This document shows positions 1 through 4,080 of a DNA stretch of 5,315 nucleotides, piece after piece. A model generated the notes under the pieces. The model ran no database searches. It was not told where the DNA came from and was given only the letters and a program-made list of their open reading frames with translations. Within the stretch, counting starts at the first letter, position 1, and each line of letters opens with the position of its first letter. Position numbers and translations under genes: made by a program. The DNA comes from Promethearchaeota archaeon (GTDB taxonomy: Archaea > Asgardarchaeota > Lokiarchaeia > Sigynarchaeales > SOKP01), in the NCBI GenBank assembly GCA_019894655.1, contig JAGXNZ010000173.1, positions 1 to 5,315 of the forward strand. Reading direction: 5' to 3'.

Positions 1-33
1 AAAATAGCTAAACGAGTCAAGAAATTGAAATAA
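1..33 (+). CDS. Possible C-terminal tail of an upstream gene (partial)
   Basis: Frame 1 is open from the first base and reads KIAKRVKKLK followed by TAA at 31-33. A lysine/arginine-rich end is common for archaeal proteins, and the other two + frames stop within the first 11 bases. The next 115 bases look like an intergenic leader for the gene at 149. Only ten codons are visible, so the call is a guess that cannot be tied to any family. Confidence 0.3.
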   Translation, partial: KIAKRVKKLK

Positions 34-93
34 TTAAACTCGTGTTTAATAATTATAATTGAGAAGATTAAATTTGGATAATCAATAAATAAT

Positions 94-142
94 ACATAAA
101 TATTTCAAGATATTCTAAGAAATATTAAAAATAAAATGAGGT
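94..142 (+). promoter_or_regulatory. Putative TATA box and Shine-Dalgarno site of the small membrane protein gene
   Basis: ACATAAATA at 94-102 is a reasonable archaeal TATA element. Transcription starting about 25 bases later, near 124, would give a leader of about 25 bases. GAGGT at 138-142 matches the archaeal anti-Shine-Dalgarno complement and lies six bases before the ATG at 149, which supports that start. The Shine-Dalgarno site is clear; the TATA choice is uncertain in such A+T-rich DNA. Confidence 0.45.
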
Positions 143-148
143 TCTATT

Positions 149-550
149 ATGTTATTTGACATCTTTAACGATGATTGGGCTCAAAATTTTGGCTCCCTTG
201 AAGAAATTATGTGGTTTCTTCTCCTCTACTTGATTTTTCTTATCGTTATGGCGATTTTTCTTAAAATTACATTGAGTTTATTCAGTGGTGCGAGGCACAC
301 GGAGTTTGGATCGGTATTCTTAACTTCTTTCGTAATAACGGTCATTTATGCCCTAACATTTTTGTTCCTAAATGGTTGGGTAGCTTGGATAATTGTTTTA
401 ATTGTTGCTTGGTTGCTAATTAGTGCGAGACATAACACAGGAATCTTTGGAGCAATAGCAGTAACCATTGTGGCTTTTATACTCTATGTTATCGTGGCGT
501 ATTTACTTGGTATAGTTCTGGGAGTTACATTAATTATATTACCATTTTAA
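149..550 (+). CDS. Small four-helix integral membrane protein with internal duplication, function unknown
   Basis: This 133-residue protein is almost entirely hydrophobic after a short acidic N-terminus (DIFNDDW). Likely membrane helices lie near residues 21-45, 54-76, 77-93 and 98-131. It appears to be two copies of a helix-loop-helix unit. The loop SGARHTEFG (46-54) between helices 1 and 2 corresponds to SARHNTGIFG (92-101) between helices 3 and 4, and both are followed by a small-residue, Thr/Val/Ile-rich helix. The ARH tripeptide is the only strongly polar motif in the core, so it may be functional or set topology. There is no signal peptide or enzyme motif. The start is supported by GAGGT six bases upstream. 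It stands alone on its strand, convergent with the regulator at 663-1109. I do not recognise a named family; small multi-helix membrane proteins of this kind occur in archaea. Confidence 0.85.
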   Translation: MLFDIFNDDWAQNFGSLEEIMWFLLLYLIFLIVMAIFLKITLSLFSGARHTEFGSVFLTSFVITVIYALTFLFLNGWVAWIIVLIVAWLLISARHNTGIFGAIAVTIVAFILYVIVAYLLGIVLGVTLIILPF

Positions 551-580
551 ATTTTCTTTTTTTTTCCTTTTTCTTTTCCA
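551..580 (+). terminator. T-rich archaeal-type terminator after the membrane protein gene
   Basis: Immediately after the TAA the + strand carries successive T-runs (including nine T in a row) broken by single or double C. There is no GC-rich stem. Archaeal RNA polymerase terminates at such oligo-U tracts, and the position right behind a stop codon fits. Confidence 0.6.
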
Positions 581-662
581 AAGAGAAATCTAAAAGTGCT
601 CATTACAAAATAACTTAATAAAAGTTTTATGAGATGCAGAAAGAGATTGAGAAAATCAAAAA

Positions 663-1109
663 TTAACAAAGTTCTCCTTGCTTTTCATAACAGTCAAATG
701 TACTATCCAGATTTTCAATATACCCTGACATGGAATTATACCATTTGTCCAATAAACCACGTAATTGGTCCTTGATTGTGTCTAAATTTTTCGCACTATA
801 AACATATAAATATCCCCGTCTGTTTGTTTCTTCTTCGTCTGAGTTCGCGGTGAATTCTTTTAACGACATCGATCGTTTCTCGATAATATCGAGGTCACTC
901 AACTGCATTACAGCTCTTTGAATTGAACTTCTATCTTTTTTAAATACATCAGTCAATTCCATAGTTGTAGCGTTGTCGTGTTTTAATAAATATGAAAAGA
1001 CATTTGATTCTATTACATTAAGTCCTAAAATACATTTGAATAACTTTCCACTTTTGAAAACTTTCTTCTCTTCAATCATATCTTCTAATTGTTTTGATAT
1101 ACTTTCCAT
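663..1109 (-). CDS. Winged helix-turn-helix transcriptional regulator, TrmB/MarR-like
   Basis: A 148-residue DNA-binding protein. Residues 26-80 form a winged helix-turn-helix: helix 1 (IESNVFSYLLKH), helix 2 (TTMELTDVF), recognition helix (DRSSIQRAVMQLSDLDII) and EKRS leading into the wing. A Glu-rich loop (91-96, DEEETN) precedes the second wing strand (RGYLYVYSAKN, 98-108). A C-terminal amphipathic helix (109-138, KDQLRGLLDKWYNSM) probably mediates dimerisation. The RSSIQRA helix and the YVY strand are typical of archaeal TrmB-like regulators, but the sugar-binding domain of full TrmB is absent. Cysteines occur at 26, 140 and 148 (last residue). The ATG is fixed by an in-frame TGA nine bases upstream, lying inside the Shine-Dalgarno site. 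It sits 60 bp behind thioredoxin on the same strand; a redox role is inference only. Target and ligand are unknown. Confidence 0.85.
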   Translation of the reverse strand: MESISKQLEDMIEEKKVFKSGKLFKCILGLNVIESNVFSYLLKHDNATTMELTDVFKKDRSSIQRAVMQLSDLDIIEKRSMSLKEFTANSDEEETNRRGYLYVYSAKNLDTIKDQLRGLLDKWYNSMSGYIENLDSTFDCYEKQGELC

Positions 1110-1115
1110 GGATAT

Positions 1116-1157
1116 TCACCAAAAATGATTAATTTATAACAACTTTTTAATAAAAAT
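1116..1157 (-). promoter_or_regulatory. Shine-Dalgarno site and TATA-like region of the regulator gene
   Basis: Read on the - strand, GGTGA at 1120-1116 lies six bases before the ATG and matches part of the archaeal GGAGGTGATC consensus. Further upstream are two TATA-like stretches, TTATAAATT (1139-1131) and TATTAAAAAG (1152-1143). The second leaves room for a short leader that includes the Shine-Dalgarno site; the first would give a nearly leaderless transcript. Which is used cannot be decided from sequence. Confidence 0.45.
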
Positions 1158-1169
1158 TAAAAAAAAAAA
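1151..1169 (-). terminator. T-run terminator behind thioredoxin
   Basis: Directly after the thioredoxin TAA, the - strand has eleven consecutive T (1169-1159) followed by AA and TTTTTA. This is an archaeal oligo-U terminator. It overlaps the promoter region of the downstream regulator, so the two genes may be separate units or be joined by partial read-through. Confidence 0.6.
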
Positions 1170-1577
1170 TTATGTAAACGATCTTAACTTTTCTAATACT
1201 TTCCTAATATATTCCTCGTTAACAGCACCAACAACTTTATGTATGACTTTATCGTTTTTTATAAACAATGTTGTTGGGATTCCAGTAATTCTATAAGTTT
1301 GAGCAATAGACCCAACTTCGTCAACATTTATCTTTACAAAAATAAATTCTCTATAGTGCTCCTTTTGTAATTTTTCAAAAACCGGAGCAAACATCATACA
1401 TGGCGAACACCAAACAGCCCAAAAATCTATGATCAAAATCTTATCGGAATATTCCTTTTTTAGGTTTTCAAATTCTTGCGCTGAATGAATTTTAACAATT
1501 TCTGTTGGCATGGATTGAGATTTTAACAGCATTTCAGCCTTTTTTAGCCTAATTTTATTCAGGTCGTTTTCAGTCAT
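1170..1577 (-). CDS. Thioredoxin with a short charged N-terminal extension
   Basis: A cytoplasmic dithiol-disulfide oxidoreductase of the thioredoxin fold. Numbered from the chosen ATG, it is 135 residues. The extension (1-24) begins MTENDLNKIRLKKAEMLLK, a charged helix. The thioredoxin domain follows: IIDFWAVWCSPC with the buried acid at D51 and active-site cysteines at 57 and 60, then FVKINVDE, cis-proline P101 in GIPTTLF, and the final GAVNEEYIRKVLEKL helix. The active site is WCSPC rather than WCGPC, a common archaeal variant; no transmembrane or signal segment is seen. Starts at 1598 (ATG) or 1634 (TTG) are open in frame. I chose 1577 because the charged DLNKIRLKKAE segment typically begins just after the initiator Met, but no start has a clear Shine-Dalgarno site. 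It is transcribed divergently from the longin-roadblock gene and precedes the regulator at 663-1109. Confidence 0.93.
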   Translation of the reverse strand: MTENDLNKIRLKKAEMLLKSQSMPTEIVKIHSAQEFENLKKEYSDKILIIDFWAVWCSPCMMFAPVFEKLQKEHYREFIFVKINVDEVGSIAQTYRITGIPTTLFIKNDKVIHKVVGAVNEEYIRKVLEKLRSFT

Positions 1578-1638
1578 TTTCTTTGCTTTTTCGTGCATTT
1601 TAAAGATGTGAGATAGTTCTACACGATCACACAACTTT

Positions 1639-1658
1639 CTTAAATGGGATCATTTAAG
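1639..1658. promoter_or_regulatory. Perfect inverted repeat, candidate operator of thioredoxin
   Basis: CTTAAATG (1639-1646) and CATTTAAG (1651-1658) are exact reverse complements separated by GGAT. The repeat begins about five bases downstream of the TTTAAATA element in the direction of thioredoxin transcription and covers the expected start site near 1640. A dimeric winged-helix repressor bound there would block transcription. The regulator at 663-1109 is an obvious but unproven candidate; its own promoter has no clear copy of this repeat. Confidence 0.45.
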
Positions 1659-1660
1659 CT

Positions 1661-1670
1661 TCTATTTAAA
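1661..1670 (-). promoter_or_regulatory. TATA box of thioredoxin
   Basis: On the - strand the sequence reads TTTAAATAGA, close to the archaeal consensus TTTAWATA. A start about 25 bases downstream falls near 1640, leaving leaders of roughly 6, 42 or 63 bases for the three possible translation starts. Confidence 0.5.
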
Positions 1671-1775
1671 GATCATGATTATAAAAAAAAGGATGCTATA
1701 TGATTAGAAACTAATGTATTTCTTTTTTTTTTATTTCTTAATTTTAGTATGCTAATTAGAACCCAGCCATCAATT

Positions 1776-1790
1776 AAAAATACTTAAAAA
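1776..1790 (+). promoter_or_regulatory. Putative BRE/TATA element of the longin-roadblock gene
   Basis: AAAAATACTTAAAAA consists of an A-rich stretch, a possible TFB recognition element, followed by a TTAAAAA TATA-like core. The start expected near 1812 would give a leader of about 27 bases. No Shine-Dalgarno match precedes the ATG at 1839. A second TATA-like string, TATAATCT at 1801-1808, is closer and less likely. Confidence 0.35.
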
Positions 1791-1838
1791 CATAAAATTC
1801 TATAATCTTTCTACAATTATATTTCAGTGTAGTTCAAG

Positions 1839-2591
1839 ATGAAGTTACACTCACTTTTTATTTTGACTAAGGCGGGAGCTTGTCTATACAGCAGAAATAT
1901 CACAGAAGATTTTGAGAATATCGAACCAAATCTGATAACACCTTTTTTCTCGGCTATTTTCTCCTTTTCTGAAAGCGTTATTTCTAAAAAAACACCCGAA
2001 ATCCTCGAAATGGGTGGTTTTAGAATTGTTTTCAAAGTAGAAGGCAAGCATATTTACGCGATTCTAGCAGATACAAGCGCTAATATCTTGTATATTAACT
2101 CAAGATTAGCTAGCATTGTTCAAATATTTAAAGAATTTCTCGAGGATAATGTTGTTGAAGATTACGAGGAAATCCATAATAGCGAATTTGATGCTAAAAT
2201 TGATTCAATTATAAAAGGGGACGATGAGTTAACTTCAAATCAGCCATTATATAAAAAGATAATCGATCTCATTAAAAGATTAACCCTTGAAAATGAAATT
2301 CTAGGAGCAGCGTTATTTTCTATAAATGGAAAGGTAATTTTCTCATCTCTACCGCACGATATATTATTATCATCGTTAAAAGAATTAGAAATTAGGCATA
2401 TTGTAGCCAATGAATACTCCTTAACATTTTATAGTTTAGAGAATAATCAAAAAGTATTTTCGAGCATAATCGATATTCCTTGGAAATTAGATCCGTTATT
2501 AATAGTAGTGTTATATGAGTCCTCAGTCCCTCTTGGTATGGCTGAAGTAAATCTAGAAAAAATTACGAAAACAATTCAAAACATTCTATAG
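1839..2591 (+). CDS. Longin-like plus roadblock/LC7-like two-domain protein (small-GTPase partner)
   Basis: A 250-residue soluble protein. Residues 1-105 look like a longin-type fold: strand 1 and turn HSLFILTKAGACLYSRN, helix LITPFFSAIFSFSESV (32-47), strands EMGGFRIVFKVEGKHIYAILAD (57-78) and ILYINS (83-88), and a closing helix LASIVQIFKEFLEDN. An acidic linker (104-135) follows. Residues 136-250 match the roadblock/LC7 pattern: helix, strand ILGAALFSINGKVIFSS (154-170), helix 173-184, a strand near 193-200, the last strand LLIVVLYESSVPLG (220-233), and terminal helix AEVNLEKITKTIQNIL. Known members of these families bind or regulate Ras-like GTPases (MglB with MglA, Ragulator with Rag GTPases, Mon1-Ccz1 with Rab7), and both domains are abundant in Asgard archaea. 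No GTPase is encoded here, so the partner is unknown. The domain calls rest on pattern, not a profile search. Confidence 0.75.
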   Translation: MKLHSLFILTKAGACLYSRNITEDFENIEPNLITPFFSAIFSFSESVISKKTPEILEMGGFRIVFKVEGKHIYAILADTSANILYINSRLASIVQIFKEFLEDNVVEDYEEIHNSEFDAKIDSIIKGDDELTSNQPLYKKIIDLIKRLTLENEILGAALFSINGKVIFSSLPHDILLSSLKELEIRHIVANEYSLTFYSLENNQKVFSSIIDIPWKLDPLLIVVLYESSVPLGMAEVNLEKITKTIQNIL

Positions 2592-2633
2592 TATTTAGCT
2601 CACATTCTATCCTTTAACCAGACTTCTAAGATT

Positions 2634-2648
2634 CGGAAAAATAAAATA
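2634..2648 (+). promoter_or_regulatory. Putative BRE/TATA element of the FAD oxidoreductase gene
   Basis: CGGAAAAATAAAATA has a purine-rich BRE-like part followed by ATAAAATA. A start near 2668 would give a leader of about 14 bases. This would allow expression independent of the longin-roadblock gene 90 bp upstream, though read-through is also possible because no strong T-run lies directly behind that gene. Confidence 0.35.
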
Positions 2649-2681
2649 ACCTTTTTTTATGGTTAATGATTTTGGAACTTT

Positions 2682-3947
2682 ATGTATGATTTTATTGTTA
2701 TTGGTGCGGGTATTTCTGGAGCTTCATTTGCATATAAGGCTTCAAAGTTCGCAAACGCTCTTCTAATCGAATCGCAGGATTACGATCGAGAAATTCCTGT
2801 GAGAACTAACATATTTGCTGAACATAATAAACCTTTTGTTGATGATATCTTCTGGAACGACGATTCTATTTTTCCAAGACCATTTATTCAATTGAATTAT
2901 AAAAGTGAGAAGCATGATGGACTTTTACACTCAAAGGAGTTTGGAGCACCATTAGGAAAAATTTCTCATACAGAAATATTAATTCAGAAACTCTTAGATA
3001 AATTTCGAGATCAGGGAGGAACTACTGTTTTTAACAAAAGTATTTCTAAATTAGTCAGACACTCGGATTACATTGAAGTTGTTGATAATAAAGGAGAATC
3101 TTATTCTACAAAACTTCTGGTTCTATCTACAGGCTCTCGAGGTTTTCCTTTGCAAAAATCTCTTGGCTTTGATACCCCTGATTCGTCTATGGGAATTTAT
3201 ACTAATATTTATGCTGATGAAACACTTCTAGACGAAAATTTTAATTTCCAGTATATGTTTCATTTAAACCCTACCATTAGCCAGAACGGCCCATTTTTCT
3301 TTAATGTTGGAAAAGGAAGAATTGCAACGGGATACTTAGGGAATAAAGAATCTCCTGCAGAGCTTAAAGATAAGTTAATTAGAATTCTCAAGAATTATCA
3401 AAAAATTCAACCTTATATGAAAGGAATAAAATGGGACGAAAATATGCCATTTATAAGTGGAGGTATTTCGAAACATCCAATAAGTTCCTTTTCAAAAGAT
3501 CGTGTTATCGTGTTAGGAGAAGCAGCAGGATTAGTTACAGCATTTTTTTACGAAGGAATTTTATGTGGATTGGCTAGCGCTGATATTGCAGCGAAAATGT
3601 TAAAATCTTTACTCGTAACTAATTCGGATTTTTCAAGTGCTGAATTAAAGAAATATGATGACGAAGTTGCCCGAGTCTTATTCACATATTTTAGAAATGG
3701 CAATGCCTGCGAATATCTCTTTTATAATGAGAGTTCTTCAAGTAAGACATTGTGGAATTCTTATTCAAATCTATTAAATACTAATAAAACTGTGAGAAAA
3801 TATGTTTACGAAGCACACATTAACCATGATCTATCAACTCACAATACTGATAACGATAGATGGGTTGGAGAAAGACTGTTCGCTACAATACCTGTTCTTT
3901 CTAAAATGACGCTATGGCCAAAGTTTCTAAAGGCAATGAGCTTTTAG
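2682..3947 (+). CDS. FAD-dependent oxidoreductase, geranylgeranyl reductase/lycopene cyclase-like
   Basis: A 421-residue flavoprotein of the p-hydroxybenzoate-hydroxylase fold. The N-terminal Rossmann motif GAGISG (8-13) follows MYDFIVI, with E30 ending strand 2 to hold the adenosine ribose. LLVLSTGSRG (145-154) is the second dinucleotide contact, and DRVIVLGEAAGLV (273-285) with YEGI (290-293) is the third FAD motif, preceding a helix rich in small residues (LASADIAAKML). Length and motif order fit the geranylgeranyl reductase group, which saturates isoprenoid chains of archaeal lipids. However, the third motif reads GEAAG instead of the usual GDAAG, as I recall for lycopene-cyclase-like members, and I do not see the YxWxFP substrate motif of typical reductases. 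Substrate is therefore open. The C-terminal 100 residues (YFRNGNACEYLF onward) are helical and unassigned. The start is fixed by an upstream in-frame TGA at 2667-2669. It follows the longin-roadblock gene by 90 bp. Confidence 0.8.
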   Translation: MYDFIVIGAGISGASFAYKASKFANALLIESQDYDREIPVRTNIFAEHNKPFVDDIFWNDDSIFPRPFIQLNYKSEKHDGLLHSKEFGAPLGKISHTEILIQKLLDKFRDQGGTTVFNKSISKLVRHSDYIEVVDNKGESYSTKLLVLSTGSRGFPLQKSLGFDTPDSSMGIYTNIYADETLLDENFNFQYMFHLNPTISQNGPFFFNVGKGRIATGYLGNKESPAELKDKLIRILKNYQKIQPYMKGIKWDENMPFISGGISKHPISSFSKDRVIVLGEAAGLVTAFFYEGILCGLASADIAAKMLKSLLVTNSDFSSAELKKYDDEVARVLFTYFRNGNACEYLFYNESSSSKTLWNSYSNLLNTNKTVRKYVYEAHINHDLSTHNTDNDRWVGERLFATIPVLSKMTLWPKFLKAMSF

Positions 3948-3992
3948 CACTCTGAGAGCGATATTATTTTAACAACAATGTAAAAGTAATTT

Positions 3993-4010
3993 GTATATAA
4001 AAACTTTTAT
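3993..4010 (+). other. TATA-like element in a convergent intergenic region
   Basis: GTATATAAAAACTTTTAT lies between the convergent FAD oxidoreductase and TPR genes, where no promoter is expected. As a + strand promoter it would start RNA near 4022 and run antisense into the 3' end of the TPR gene. It also contains a 6+6 bp A/T-only inverted repeat. It may equally be a chance A+T-rich string or part of a bidirectional termination region. Confidence 0.2.
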
Positions 4011-4080
4011 TTGTGGCATCAGAACAACAAAATCTGAAAAAAATGAGTTTATATTCGGCGATAGGTTTCAGAAGGAAAAG

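Noticed and set aside
12..43. ACGAGT (12-17) and ACTCGT (38-43) inverted repeat around the putative upstream stop codon
   Set aside because: Only six base pairs with a 20-base loop and no following T-run, so a terminator hairpin is not supported.
618..630. A/T-only inverted repeats ATAAAA-G-TTTTAT at 618-630, TTTTTA-A-TAAAAA at 1144-1156 and ATAAAA-AC-TTTTAT at 3997-4010, all near gene 3' ends
   Set aside because: Short A/T-only palindromes are expected by chance in such A+T-rich spacers and would form weak hairpins. A shared terminator element cannot be claimed from three cases.
1703..1731. ATTAG-AAA-CTAAT hairpin followed by a ten-T run on the + strand
   Set aside because: It resembles a terminator, but no + strand gene ends upstream of it and no RNA gene fold was recognised. 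The stem is only five A/T-rich pairs.
1817..2047. 76-codon open frame on the - strand
   Set aside because: It lies entirely opposite the 5' end of the longin-roadblock gene and its promoter, has no domain-like pattern, and no promoter or Shine-Dalgarno site was seen.
4013..4075. Possible C/D-box small RNA (a CTGA at 4034-4037 and an ATGAG nearby)
   Set aside because: No proper C box (RTGATGA) or paired terminal stem is present, so these are chance matches.
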